From Candidatus Nitrosocosmicus sp. (GTDB lineage: Archaea; Thermoproteota; Nitrososphaeria; Nitrososphaerales; Nitrososphaeraceae), in contig JAPSGR010000006.1 of NCBI GenBank assembly GCA_031177355.1, positions 1 through 64,000 of the forward strand: 64,000 nucleotides of DNA, written 5' to 3'. The notes beneath the pieces were generated by a model, which searched no databases, had not been told where the DNA came from, and was given only the letters and a program-made list of their open reading frames with translations. Shown here one piece after another: positions 8,951 through 18,526 of this stretch; the stretch's first letter is position 1; every line of letters starts with the position of its first letter. Made by a program: the position numbers and the translations under genes.

Positions 8951-9343
8951 TTGTCTAAATTAAAGTCTACGAAACAAAGTACCCGAGAACTATTTATAGA
9001 GCACGCAAAAAAAGGAGACATACTTCTTAATCAATGCATAAAATGCAGTAATATCATGCTAGAAACTGTGTATTATTGTGATAAATGTTTTTCCAATTCA
9101 TTTAGGCAAGTACCTTACATTGGAAAAGGTAGAGTTGTTACTTACACAATTCAATCGGTTGTGCCAGAAGGATTCGAAGATGTTAATTCGTATGCTTGGG
9201 TAATTTTTAAATTAGATGATTGCGATATGAATGTTTCCGGTTTTCTGCCTGGTATATCCACCCCAGCAGACTTGCCATTAGGATCGAAAATCAAGGTGGT
9301 TGATTTTCACGATAAACATGGATTAATATTACAAAAATATTAA
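8951..9343 (+). CDS. DUF35 OB-fold protein with rubredoxin-like zinc ribbon, thiolase partner
   Basis: 130 residues: an N-terminal helix (ELFIEHAKKGDILLNQC), a zinc ribbon with C29-x2-C32 and C43-x2-C46, and a C-terminal OB fold (GKGRVVTYTIQSVVPEGF, then LPLGSKIKVVDF). DUF35 proteins bind between archaeal thiolase and HMG-CoA synthase and channel CoA intermediates; the position right after the thiolase gene supports that role. The start is TTG at 8951, 21 bases behind the thiolase stop; the two are probably one transcript. Confidence 0.9.
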   Translation: MSKLKSTKQSTRELFIEHAKKGDILLNQCIKCSNIMLETVYYCDKCFSNSFRQVPYIGKGRVVTYTIQSVVPEGFEDVNSYAWVIFKLDDCDMNVSGFLPGISTPADLPLGSKIKVVDFHDKHGLILQKY

Positions 9344-9443
9344 TGAAAATCTACTTTTGTTTGTCAAGCTAAAATTAATCTTCCTTTTTGTTTAGAGAGT
9401 TTAACATCTGTTTTTAACAAATGTCCTGAATACTGATCACTAG

Positions 9444-10058
9444 ATGGAAAAAAGTGGCCAGTTCTATTATGATGTTAACAGTGCTATCTCAGTAATAAAT
9501 ACACAAATCTCCCAACTGAGGGTAATAGACAAAAAGTTTTCTAATATTGATGCTAGCTTTAGCTCCAAAATTACACAAAATATCAAATGCGGAAATAATG
9601 CACGTGCTAATATTATAGCAAATGAGTTATCTGCTATGAGACGACTTAGAAAGAATACTCAAAATGCGAGTTTGGCTCTAGAAGTAGTAGCAATTAGGTT
9701 CACTAGCATTAATGAATTTTCTGCAATAATGGATACTATTAATCCGACGGTTGAAATGCTGCAAGATATACAAAAAGATCTCTCAAAGGCTGTTCCTTCT
9801 GCAACTAATGTACTGACTGAAATTCATACATTAACTGATGATGTTTTAATTAATTCTAACATTAATACTGATGCTGGTAAAATAGGTTCCGTAGTGGATA
9901 AGGACGCCTTAGCCATATTAAACGATGTTCAGAATAGTTTGGAGGATGAAGCAAAAGAGAAACTACCTGAGGTTCCAGAGTCTGTAATTTCCAAAAAACA
10001 TACTATCAATTTAAAAGATGATATACTAAATAGTGGACAAGTTTTGCTAGAAAGTTAA
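9444..10058 (+). CDS. cdvB: CdvB-type ESCRT-III (Snf7) homologue
   Basis: A 204-residue, mostly helical protein with the Snf7 pattern: a basic N-terminal helix pair, then NELSAMRRLRKNTQNASLALEVVAIRFTSI and EFSAIMDTINPTVEMLQDIQKDLSKAVP. CdvB proteins polymerise at the membrane during cell division of Thaumarchaeota and Sulfolobales. The C-terminal tail is acidic and low in conservation, ending DDILNSGQVLLES; I cannot point to a sure MIM motif for the CdvC/Vps4 ATPase. Neither cdvA nor cdvC is next to it, so it is probably one of several paralogues outside the main cdv cluster. Confidence 0.82.
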   Translation: MEKSGQFYYDVNSAISVINTQISQLRVIDKKFSNIDASFSSKITQNIKCGNNARANIIANELSAMRRLRKNTQNASLALEVVAIRFTSINEFSAIMDTINPTVEMLQDIQKDLSKAVPSATNVLTEIHTLTDDVLINSNINTDAGKIGSVVDKDALAILNDVQNSLEDEAKEKLPEVPESVISKKHTINLKDDILNSGQVLLES

Positions 10059-10137
10059 TATCATTTTACTCCAATATTTTTTCCTTCTTATTTATGATAG
10101 TTTTATTTATATACTAATAATCAGACTGCTTTTGTAA

Positions 10138-12189
10138 TTGAAGTTTTCATATTTGCCCCCCTCCGAATCTAAACGTGGAGTTTTAGAATCTACCTCTAAG
10201 AGAGTTAGAATGATTTTTTCAGTTATGGCTAGTCCCAACAGAATAGATATTTTACGAATTCTTAATAATAAAGGACCGCTAACATATTCAGAGTTAAAAT
10301 CACTAGCTGGATTCAAATCAAAGAAAGAATCCGGAAAGTTTGCTTATCACTTACGTAAATTATTAAAGCAATCTTTAGTGGGCCTGAATAAATCAGAAAG
10401 ACGTTATACTATTACGAACCTAGGTAAACTAGTATTAAATTTAGCTAGGCAAATTGAGGAAAAATCTATTGTTGAGAGCGGAAAGATGTATGTAAGAACT
10501 AGCCGTCAAACTATTGAAGAATTCAATTCTCATAAGATAATTCAAAGTCTAGTTAGAGAAGCAAATTTATCGTTAGAACAAGCAACCAAAATTACGGAAG
10601 AAGTAGAAAATAAGATATACAAACTCTCAACTTCATACCTAACCTCTCGGTTATTAAGAGATTGTGTTAATAACGTTTTATTAGAACATGGGCTAGAAGA
10701 GCAAATGAATAAGTTGATCCGAGTAGGGATTCCTTTCTTTGACTTGGATAAAAAACTAAACAATAGCGATAACTCTTTGAAGAATGGAATAAATGACTTG
10801 GTAGTTAATATATCTAAGAATATACTTTCTGATTATTTTGTAAATAGTTTTCAAAAAGATATATTGGATATGCATTACAGTGGTGAAATTCATCTCGATA
10901 CCCTTGGTCATTGGGGAATTGGTCCTGACACTGTTTTCATTGACATCGAACAAGCAAATAAAAATTTCAATCTCAAAGGCCGTTTTCTATTTTTGCCTCG
11001 GACTTCTCACCAAAATGAATCGAATTTGATTTTACCTATTGTAGTATCACTACTTCAAAGAGAAGTATCCAAAGAAATTGTTATAGAAAATATCGATAAA
11101 ATTTTTCGTCACTATCAAATGGAAAAAATCTCTGATTACTTCTCACTATCACTTCTCTCATCTTCTATTACTATGCAATATGTAAATCCTCCTTTTATTA
11201 CTCTTGTTATATCGGGAAAAGAAAGTAATGAACTATTAATTCAAATACTAAAAGGATATGATTCATATGTCCAAAAGGTAGCGTTACCCAATTTTGGAAT
11301 GTCTATAAACTATGCAAAGTCTTTGTCTAATGAAGCTCTGTCACTTGTTGCAAGAATCGTAAAGCTCGGTGGTAAAATTACATTATCACAGGAATCAATT
11401 CTTAGTTGCAGAGGGATTCGTAAATTGAACTATACTTCAGGCCTACCGCTTGTTGTACTGAATTCGCTAACTATAAATCTTCCACGTTTGGCTTACCAAT
11501 CAAATAAGGATGAAACCTATTTTAGGACTAAATTGGCATTGCTAATGAAACCATCAGTTAACACGTTATTATTGAAGAAGGAGATGTTATCCGAAAATAT
11601 TCGACAAAACATATTACCTACACTATCCAATGTTTTTGGTTTTCCGGAAATAGGTTCTACTGCTATATTTGTTAATATAGCAGGATTAAACGAATCCATC
11701 TATAATATTCTGGGATATTCCAGAGAGAGTGGATTTGAAACAGTCAAGAAAGTAATAAAGACAGCTAATGACGTGTTACTTAGCTTCCCCCAAACTAATA
11801 CTGAAAAGTTTGGCGTTTCCATGATTAATGATGGAGGTTCTACAAGATTTGTTGATCTTGATTCTGATAAATTTGGTAAACTTACTCATGATTTTCAATC
11901 ATATTCACAAGGAGTTGTAGTTACCAAAGGAATGTTAGAAAATGATAATTCGATTTCTGAAAACCTGGTGCAATTGGAAAAACTCATGTCAGGAGGATTA
12001 TATATTAGACTCGATACAAGTAATACTTCGCATCAAGAGTTGGTTAATGCACTAAGTAGTGCTATCTCTGTGATTCCTTACTTTGACATATATGAAAAAC
12101 ATCTTTTATGTTTATTGTGCGGAAAAAAAGATATCAAGAACAATATTTGTTTGAATTGTGGGTCTAGTAATATCATAGAGTGTAATTAG
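10138..12189 (+). CDS. HTH / ATP-cone / degenerate NrdD-like protein, putative ribonucleotide reductase regulator
   Basis: 683 residues with an unusual order of domains. Residues 22-95 are an ArsR-like winged helix (IFSVMASPNRIDILRIL). Residues 117-203 match an ATP-cone, the dATP/ATP sensor of ribonucleotide reductases. Residues about 225-640 resemble anaerobic reductase NrdD: GEIHLDTLGHW (249-259) and LTINLPRLAY (444-453), with a cysteine in SCRG (C424) where NrdD has its finger-loop cysteine. The end is a zinc ribbon (C658, C661, C671, C674). The NrdD glycyl-radical loop is absent because the protein ends right after the ribbon, and the NC pair after the HxHD-like motif is missing. It is therefore probably not an enzyme. 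Start TTG 10138 has a TATA-like box at 10106-10114. The next gene is the reductase. Confidence 0.75.
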   Translation: MKFSYLPPSESKRGVLESTSKRVRMIFSVMASPNRIDILRILNNKGPLTYSELKSLAGFKSKKESGKFAYHLRKLLKQSLVGLNKSERRYTITNLGKLVLNLARQIEEKSIVESGKMYVRTSRQTIEEFNSHKIIQSLVREANLSLEQATKITEEVENKIYKLSTSYLTSRLLRDCVNNVLLEHGLEEQMNKLIRVGIPFFDLDKKLNNSDNSLKNGINDLVVNISKNILSDYFVNSFQKDILDMHYSGEIHLDTLGHWGIGPDTVFIDIEQANKNFNLKGRFLFLPRTSHQNESNLILPIVVSLLQREVSKEIVIENIDKIFRHYQMEKISDYFSLSLLSSSITMQYVNPPFITLVISGKESNELLIQILKGYDSYVQKVALPNFGMSINYAKSLSNEALSLVARIVKLGGKITLSQESILSCRGIRKLNYTSGLPLVVLNSLTINLPRLAYQSNKDETYFRTKLALLMKPSVNTLLLKKEMLSENIRQNILPTLSNVFGFPEIGSTAIFVNIAGLNESIYNILGYSRESGFETVKKVIKTANDVLLSFPQTNTEKFGVSMINDGGSTRFVDLDSDKFGKLTHDFQSYSQGVVVTKGMLENDNSISENLVQLEKLMSGGLYIRLDTSNTSHQELVNALSSAISVIPYFDIYEKHLLCLLCGKKDIKNNICLNCGSSNIIECN

Positions 12190-12559
12190 TTTATATAATG
12201 CGGGTAATGAGATCATTATTTCAAAATATTATTGTTAACATCCAATAGCGAAAGTCTATGGCTGGTATATAGAGAGGATACTAGATTTTCTATTGTTTAA
12301 TACACTCTTGTATATGACTTTATTAATTTATACCGGGTTATATTATGGTCCAGATGGTTATAGAATTTCTCTGACGTGCTTTTTTTAGTCTCAAATTATC
12401 TTTAGTATAATCCACTACTCTTCTCCTTCTGAATTAGTTTATACAATGTTAACTTAATATTAGTTTCTCGCATGGAATTAAAATATCTTAACTCATCATT
12501 TTGTAAAATAAGCTATCGAAATTAATATAAACGATCTGTAAATAATATATAAATGTTAT
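12190..12559. other. Intergenic region with the ribonucleotide reductase promoter
   Basis: 370 bases without a supported gene. A TATA-like element, TAATATAAA (12523-12531), lies about 30 bases before the reductase ATG at 12560, so the transcript may be leaderless. If the upstream HTH/ATP-cone protein is a regulator, its operator would be expected here; I found no clear palindrome or NrdR-like box by eye. Confidence 0.4.
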
Positions 12560-15319
12560 ATGGCTGAAACTGATCTTCGTGAGTCAAAGAGCAAAACCAT
12601 TGTACACATTAAAAAAAGAAACGGTACAATTGTGAATTTTGAACAATCAAAAATTTCAAATGCAATTTACAAAGCATTAGTTGCAGCTGGTAAACCAGAT
12701 CATAAATTAGCTGAATTGCTTGCATCAAAATTGGTTAACAAGATCATTAATAGCGAATACTTAGGATCTATTCATAAAGATCATCTTTTAAGTGTTGAAG
12801 ATGTACAAGACATGGTTGAATCTATTCTAATTGAAGAAGGTTTAGCTGAAACTGCTAAGGCTTATATTCTATACCGTCATGAGAGAAGGAAATTAAGAGA
12901 AACAAAGATGAAGATCCTAAATAAGAGGGATCTAGACGAGGTAGATAAATCATTAGATGTTAATTCACTACGAGTTCTGGCTTCAAGATATTTGCTGAGA
13001 GATAATAATGGTGAAATAGTTGAAGGTCCAAAACAATTATTTGAACGAGTAGCAATTTTAGTTGCCATATCCGATGTTATACACGATCCACGTGTGTTTG
13101 ATCTTAAAGGTAATTACTCACAAAATTTATCTGAAGCAGAACTTTACTATAATAAGTTAGATGATTTTGATAGCAAATTAAAAATTGGTAGCTATTATTT
13201 AAACAAATATCATTTTGAATCACTAATAAGATCCTATATTGATGAAGCAAAATCTGGTAAAATGAAAGTGAGTTTTAAGGAGCTTTTGAGACTTATTGCA
13301 GAGGGTCGAATGACGGACCATGGTAATAAAATATTGGAATATTATAATCTAATGGTTTTAAATGAATTTCTTCCCAATACTCCAACACTTATGAATGCTG
13401 GTGCTAGATTGGGACAATTGTCTGCTTGCTTTGTTCTTGACATGCCTGATGATATGTACTCGATAATGAAATCCTCTACTGATGCAGCTATGATATTTAA
13501 ATCCGGAGGGGGAGTGGGGATAAATTATTCTGATCTTAGACCGGAAGGAGATATCGTAGCATCTACTAGTGGAGTGGCATCTGGACCTACCTCCTTTATG
13601 CAAATAATCGATTCAATCACAGATGTAGTTAAACAAGGGGGAAAACGACGTGGTGCGAATATGGGTATACTGGAATCTTGGCATCCAGACATTGAAAAAT
13701 TCATCACAATGAAAACTAAGCCCGGAATGTATGAAAATTTTAATATAAGTGTAGGAATTTGGTCCGATTTTTGGCAATCATTAGTCAATAAAGAAGATCA
13801 TAAGTATTCTTTGAAAAATCCTAGGACTAAAGCTACCATGAAAAATATTGACTCACACCAATTGATGGAACTGATATCTTTAAGTGCATGGAAGAGTGCT
13901 GAACCTGGTGTTATATTTTTTGATAATATCAACAAGTATAATCCTTTAATTGAAGCCAAAGGGGGACCGCTTAGAGCTACAAATCCATGTGGTGAACAAT
14001 CTCTATATCCATGCGAATCGTGTAATTTAGGATCTATCAACTTATCTAAATTTGTAAAAAGAAAAGCTGATGGAATGTACGAGTTTGATTGGCCAAAATA
14101 TGAACAATCTATTAGAACGGCTACAAGATTTTTAGATAATGTCATCGATGTTAATAAATATCCGGTAGAGGAAATTGATGTTAATACAAAACTAACTAGA
14201 CGTATTGGATTAGGAATTATGGGGATTGCTGATTTATTATTCATGTTACGTATTCCATATGATTCCAAAGAAGGGTATGAATTCATGAACAAACTAGCTG
14301 AAACCTTATCTTATTTCAGTATGGATGAAAGCGTAGTCATCGCAAAATCACGGGGAGCATTTCCATTATTCGAAAAAACTGAATATAAGAATGGTAGAAT
14401 ACCATTATCTGGTTATTATGAAATTCCTAAGGATTTACATAGTTTTGATTGGGATTCTTTAATAGGAAAAATTAAGAATTATGGAATAAGGAATTCATGG
14501 ACTACTACTATTGCTCCTACGGGAACATTGTCAATGATTTCAGATGTATCCAATGGCGTTGAACCCATTTTTGCTCTGGTATTTGAAAAGCGTGTTACTG
14601 TCGGTAGGTTCTTTTATACGAATAAGATATTTGAAAATATTTTAAAAGAACATGGCCTATATACAGATGAGATTTTGCTAAAGATTTCAAATAATTATGG
14701 TTCTGTACGTGGAATAAGCGAGATACCTGAATGGATCCAAAAGTTGTTTGTTACAGCCATTGATATTCATTGGACAGACCATATTATGGCTCAAGCCGTC
14801 TGGCAAAAGTGGATTAGTAATGCAATAGCCAAAACAATCAATATGCCTGGGGATGTTACTGTTGAAGATGTAAAATGCGCATACCTGCTTGCTCATGAAT
14901 TTGGGTTGAAGGGAGTAACTATATACAGAGATGGTTCAAGGAATGAACAAGTTTTACATATAACTGGTAATGATCGTGAAAAAAGATTTAAAGTTACTCC
15001 GAGTGAATATCTACATGATTTTATAAAGGCAAACATTCACGAACCTTATGTGCTTGATCAAGTCAAACCAATTTTCAAAGATTATGATGAAAATAAACAA
15101 AGCACTAAAACAAATGCCCAACTCAATGTTCCATTTGAATCTGACAACATCCAATCAAATACCTCACTAATTAATACCAAATCTGAATTATATGCAAATT
15201 CTATTTCTAGAACAGAAAATGATAAAGAGACTTGTCCGGTCTGTAAAAATTACTTAATTATTACAGAAGGTTGCAATATGTGCATAGAATGCGGATTTAG
15301 TAGTTGCGGTTCGGGCTAA
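12560..15319 (+). CDS. nrdJ: Adenosylcobalamin-dependent (class II) ribonucleoside-diphosphate reductase
   Basis: Reduces ribonucleotides to deoxyribonucleotides using B12. 919 residues: an N-terminal ATP-cone (IKKRNGTIVNFEQSKISNAI), the ten-stranded barrel with FLPNTPTLMNAG, an active-site cysteine in LSACF (about 290), NPCGEQ with the radical cysteine near 478, SCNLGSINL, and APTGTLS. The C-terminus has the CPVCKNYLIITEGCNMCIEC cysteine cluster typical of B12-dependent reductases, ending in CGSG. No small radical-bearing subunit gene is nearby, as expected for class II. It is the only recognisable reductase in the window and probably the target of the upstream ATP-cone regulator. Thaumarchaeota make cobalamin themselves. 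Confidence 0.95.
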   Translation: MAETDLRESKSKTIVHIKKRNGTIVNFEQSKISNAIYKALVAAGKPDHKLAELLASKLVNKIINSEYLGSIHKDHLLSVEDVQDMVESILIEEGLAETAKAYILYRHERRKLRETKMKILNKRDLDEVDKSLDVNSLRVLASRYLLRDNNGEIVEGPKQLFERVAILVAISDVIHDPRVFDLKGNYSQNLSEAELYYNKLDDFDSKLKIGSYYLNKYHFESLIRSYIDEAKSGKMKVSFKELLRLIAEGRMTDHGNKILEYYNLMVLNEFLPNTPTLMNAGARLGQLSACFVLDMPDDMYSIMKSSTDAAMIFKSGGGVGINYSDLRPEGDIVASTSGVASGPTSFMQIIDSITDVVKQGGKRRGANMGILESWHPDIEKFITMKTKPGMYENFNISVGIWSDFWQSLVNKEDHKYSLKNPRTKATMKNIDSHQLMELISLSAWKSAEPGVIFFDNINKYNPLIEAKGGPLRATNPCGEQSLYPCESCNLGSINLSKFVKRKADGMYEFDWPKYEQSIRTATRFLDNVIDVNKYPVEEIDVNTKLTRRIGLGIMGIADLLFMLRIPYDSKEGYEFMNKLAETLSYFSMDESVVIAKSRGAFPLFEKTEYKNGRIPLSGYYEIPKDLHSFDWDSLIGKIKNYGIRNSWTTTIAPTGTLSMISDVSNGVEPIFALVFEKRVTVGRFFYTNKIFENILKEHGLYTDEILLKISNNYGSVRGISEIPEWIQKLFVTAIDIHWTDHIMAQAVWQKWISNAIAKTINMPGDVTVEDVKCAYLLAHEFGLKGVTIYRDGSRNEQVLHITGNDREKRFKVTPSEYLHDFIKANIHEPYVLDQVKPIFKDYDENKQSTKTNAQLNVPFESDNIQSNTSLINTKSELYANSISRTENDKETCPVCKNYLIITEGCNMCIECGFSSCGSG

Positions 15320-15383
15320 CTATTATTCATATCTTTGATCTAAAGCGTTATTATATGTTAACAATTTTATTATATGGTTATTT

Positions 15384-16322
15384 ATGACCAAAAATAGGTT
15401 CTTTAATCGCAATGTAGTTTCTATCCGCGATTTCAATTTGAATGATTTTGCATACCTTTTTGATATCACTGATAAAATTCAAACATTGACTTCAAAAGAA
15501 CGTGGAGAGATAGCCAAGGGATTAATTCTTGGTTATATTTTTTATGAATATAGTACCAGAACAAGACTGAGCTTTGAATCCGCAATGTCATCCATCGGAG
15601 GCCGATCTTTGGGGATATCTGATATTGATTCATCTTCTATCATGAAAGGCGAAAGCTATGCCGATACCATAAAAACGATTTCATTATATTCGGATGTAAT
15701 TCTTATACGTCATCCTTCTGACGGTTCAAGTAGATATGCTTGCGAAATATCAGAAAAACCTGTTATAAATGGAGGGAGTGGTAGTGAGGAACATCCGACC
15801 CAAGCTATGTTGGATATTTATACTATATTTAAAGAGAAGAAAAGGATTAATGGCTTAACCATTGGAATAGTAGGCGATCTAAAATATGGTCGAACTGTAT
15901 ACTCGCTTATTTATGCATTATCCAATTATAATGTAGATATTCACTTGGTTTCTCCTGCTGTGTTAAAAATTCGAAATGAATCAATTTACGATATTTCAAT
16001 GAAAGTGAATATGTATCATCATACAGAGCTATCAGATGATCTGTTAGAAAAACTAGACATAATTTACGTAACCCGTATTCAAAGAGAACGGTTTCCTGAT
16101 CCACAAGAATATAATAAGATTCAAGGATTGTATACCATTGATGAAAATATTTTAATAAAGTCAAAACCAGACGTTTCCATACTTCATCCGTTACCACGAG
16201 TGGATGAAATATCTCCATCAATTGATAACACTGTAAATGCTCTTTATTTTAAACAAGCTGCATATGGCAAAGAACTAAGAGCAGCCTTGTTGTCTGCATT
16301 ATTGCATGAAGATCCATTCTAA
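15384..16322 (+). CDS. pyrB: Aspartate carbamoyltransferase catalytic subunit
   Basis: Condenses carbamoyl phosphate with aspartate in pyrimidine synthesis. The carbamoyl-phosphate loop STRTRLSFE begins at residue 57; the loop with MKGESYADT, the HPTQAMLD motif and the closing HPLPRVDEI (aspartate binding) are all present. The length of 312 is normal. The start ATG at 15384 follows the reductase stop by 64 bases. The regulatory subunit gene pyrI, often fused in operon with pyrB in archaea, is not found next to it; the following gene is on the other strand. Confidence 0.95.
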   Translation: MTKNRFFNRNVVSIRDFNLNDFAYLFDITDKIQTLTSKERGEIAKGLILGYIFYEYSTRTRLSFESAMSSIGGRSLGISDIDSSSIMKGESYADTIKTISLYSDVILIRHPSDGSSRYACEISEKPVINGGSGSEEHPTQAMLDIYTIFKEKKRINGLTIGIVGDLKYGRTVYSLIYALSNYNVDIHLVSPAVLKIRNESIYDISMKVNMYHHTELSDDLLEKLDIIYVTRIQRERFPDPQEYNKIQGLYTIDENILIKSKPDVSILHPLPRVDEISPSIDNTVNALYFKQAAYGKELRAALLSALLHEDPF

Positions 16323-16435
16323 ATGAAGTTTACTGTTGCAATTTTGCATTCCTGTGTTTTGTAGTGGTATGTCGTTGTTCTAAATCGAACATCTATTTCT
16401 TTACTTTACTTTACTTGTCCTAGACTTTTAATTTA

Positions 16436-17878
16436 TTATTTTGTTATCTCCTTTAAAAATACTTGTGAATCTAACTTAGAAAATTCACATAGGTTAATGT
16501 CCGCTCCTTCTTTCATGACGGTTTTCAAATATGCTCCGGCTTCCTTTAATTCCCACCAATTCTGTCCAAACTTTTCTTCGATTTTTCTCTCTAATTCAGC
16601 TGCTCGAACGGCTGCCAGCAAATAACTAGGAACATACATGATTGATTCTGGCATTATGTGATGTAGCATCCAATATTGTCCAGGCATATCTATACCTGTA
16701 TATTTATTCATCATTTGTGAATACTTTTTGTTTGTTTCTTCAATAGATAAATTATCTGCCCAAAATTTCATTTTAGTCAACGAGTTAGCTGAATAAAAAA
16801 CTACAAAAAATAATTCCATGAAATTATTTAACTCAATAATTTTGTCCAAGCTTTTCATATCTGTTAAATTCATTTTCTTTTGTAAATAGGTTCTATTTCT
16901 GGTAAGTCTTTCTAAAAAAATTGAGAATGTTTCAGTTACTCCCATAGATATATGGTATTTTTTCTCATATTCTAAATCAGACCTAATTGAGGTAGCATGC
17001 ATTGCATGACCTGACTCATGAAAACACCCTTGGAAGTCAAAATAAGGACTCTCCTGCCTATAAAGAATACGTATATCAGATGGAATTTCAATAAAAAAAC
17101 AAATAGGAGAGGGATATTTATTTTTCCTATCTTCTATATCATAAGATATCTTGTTGATATCTATGTCTAAATCCTTCATTGTATTCATAACGATTGATAT
17201 GGGATTTACTTGTGCAAACTTGCCTGATAAGTCATTAAAAATTTGATTTCTAAAATAGTAAAAATCATCAAAGTATTCTGGGTCTCTACCGAATATCTTA
17301 TTTGATATCGCAACAAATCTTTCCCAAAATAATTTTTTTGTACGCTCTGCCAAATCTTCAATAAAGAGTGACAGTGATTGATAAGACATATTTTCATCTT
17401 CCAAATATCCCTGTAATGGATTCATCTTCCCTTGTGTCTCGTAAATCTCTTTTATCTCGGTAAACCTTTTCTCTATTACAGACTCTAATAATTCGGTTTT
17501 ATCTATGAAGCAATCAAAAACATCCTTTCTGCGCTTGTGACTTTTTTCCGAGGCATTAAATTGCCTCCAATTGCTCCAATTTACATAATTACCGTCTATC
17601 TTGTATCTCTTATCCACAACCTTAGTATTTCTGATCTCATGCAATTCTTGTTCCAATCTTTTTGTTTTATCTTCAGACAAAATTTGTAAGGAAGACAAAA
17701 ACAACTCCCTTGGTGATTGATAAGATTTCATAAATAATTGACAGCATTGAATCTTTATACTTGATACTTGCTCAATTATTGTTGGATCATACTTTAACCC
17801 TGCAAACTGGGAATATGTTTCCTCGTTCTGAATTATGTGAGCATTTTCTAATATATTTCTAATATTATCTAGATTCAT
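16436..17878 (-). CDS. M3-family metallopeptidase (oligoendopeptidase-like)
   Basis: A 480-residue zinc peptidase. The motif HESGHAMH (H287, E288, H291) is the M3 signature, and the glutamate in GVTETFSIFLERL about 25 residues later is the expected third zinc ligand. The rest is helical with no signal peptide, so it acts in the cytosol on peptides. The sequence is shorter than classic PepF (about 600 residues), with the N-terminal lobe reduced. I prefer M3 to M32 because M32 enzymes carry HEFGHA-LYEQ. It is a single gene, convergent with pyrB. Confidence 0.82.
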   Translation of the reverse strand: MNLDNIRNILENAHIIQNEETYSQFAGLKYDPTIIEQVSSIKIQCCQLFMKSYQSPRELFLSSLQILSEDKTKRLEQELHEIRNTKVVDKRYKIDGNYVNWSNWRQFNASEKSHKRRKDVFDCFIDKTELLESVIEKRFTEIKEIYETQGKMNPLQGYLEDENMSYQSLSLFIEDLAERTKKLFWERFVAISNKIFGRDPEYFDDFYYFRNQIFNDLSGKFAQVNPISIVMNTMKDLDIDINKISYDIEDRKNKYPSPICFFIEIPSDIRILYRQESPYFDFQGCFHESGHAMHATSIRSDLEYEKKYHISMGVTETFSIFLERLTRNRTYLQKKMNLTDMKSLDKIIELNNFMELFFVVFYSANSLTKMKFWADNLSIEETNKKYSQMMNKYTGIDMPGQYWMLHHIMPESIMYVPSYLLAAVRAAELERKIEEKFGQNWWELKEAGAYLKTVMKEGADINLCEFSKLDSQVFLKEITK

Positions 17879-18044
17879 AGATTAGTAGTAAATTCATTTG
17901 ATTCTCGTTACCTTATTTATATTTGCATTTTTTATTTTTGTGATACTTTTATAGAATCAACCGATTCGAATTGGATTAATTATTCTAAAGAACTTTTCTC
18001 AAATACTTAATATATTAATAGTATATTGAGTTGTATGTATAAAA

Positions 18045-18398
18045 ATGAAAGACTCTAAACTTAAGTCTTATGGAGTAATTGTATTATCAACATTTCCTGA
18101 TGAAAAATCCTTAATTGACCTAAGTAAAACTCTAGTTGCAGAAAAAAGGTTATGTGCATGTGTAAATTATACTAAAATAAATTCGTTATATATGTGGGAG
18201 AATGAACTAAAACAAGAGAACGAGTTCTTGGCCCTTTTCAAGACAACTTCATCTCTACTAGATGATTTAAAAATTGAAATATCAAAAAATCATCCATATA
18301 AAATACCTGAAATAGTAACACTATCTATGACTGATGTTTCTTCTGATTATATGTCATGGCTTCTTAATAATACCCTTACATGTGCAGATGATACTTGA
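18045..18398 (+). CDS. cutA: CutA1-family divalent-cation tolerance protein
   Basis: A 117-residue protein with the CutA1 pattern: VLSTFPDEKSLIDLSKTLVAEKRLCACVNY, then SLYMWENELKQENEFLALFKTT, and HPYKIPEIVTLSM. CutA1 proteins form very stable trimers with a ferredoxin-like fold and have been linked to copper tolerance, though the role is unclear in archaea. The start ATG at 18045 lies after an AT-rich region; the M-K-D start is the only suitable one. Single gene. Confidence 0.93.
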   Translation: MKDSKLKSYGVIVLSTFPDEKSLIDLSKTLVAEKRLCACVNYTKINSLYMWENELKQENEFLALFKTTSSLLDDLKIEISKNHPYKIPEIVTLSMTDVSSDYMSWLLNNTLTCADDT

Positions 18399-18526
18399 CC
18401 ATCTTGTGGGTGTTAATAATATCTATGACTTGATCATCTTTTATAGGCTACTAAATTCTTATAATTTTGGATCTATGATAATTTTTTTAGTTTTTTTATA
18501 AATTGATATTTAGACAAATTATTACT

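Noticed and set aside
13358..14292. Long minus-strand frames inside the ribonucleotide reductase gene
   Set aside because: They are in antisense to a gene with full family motifs and their translations show no known pattern.
16380..16420. Short repeats of TTTACTTTACTT between pyrB and the peptidase gene
   Set aside because: A few units of simple sequence in AT-rich DNA; no sign of a repeat array or CRISPR.
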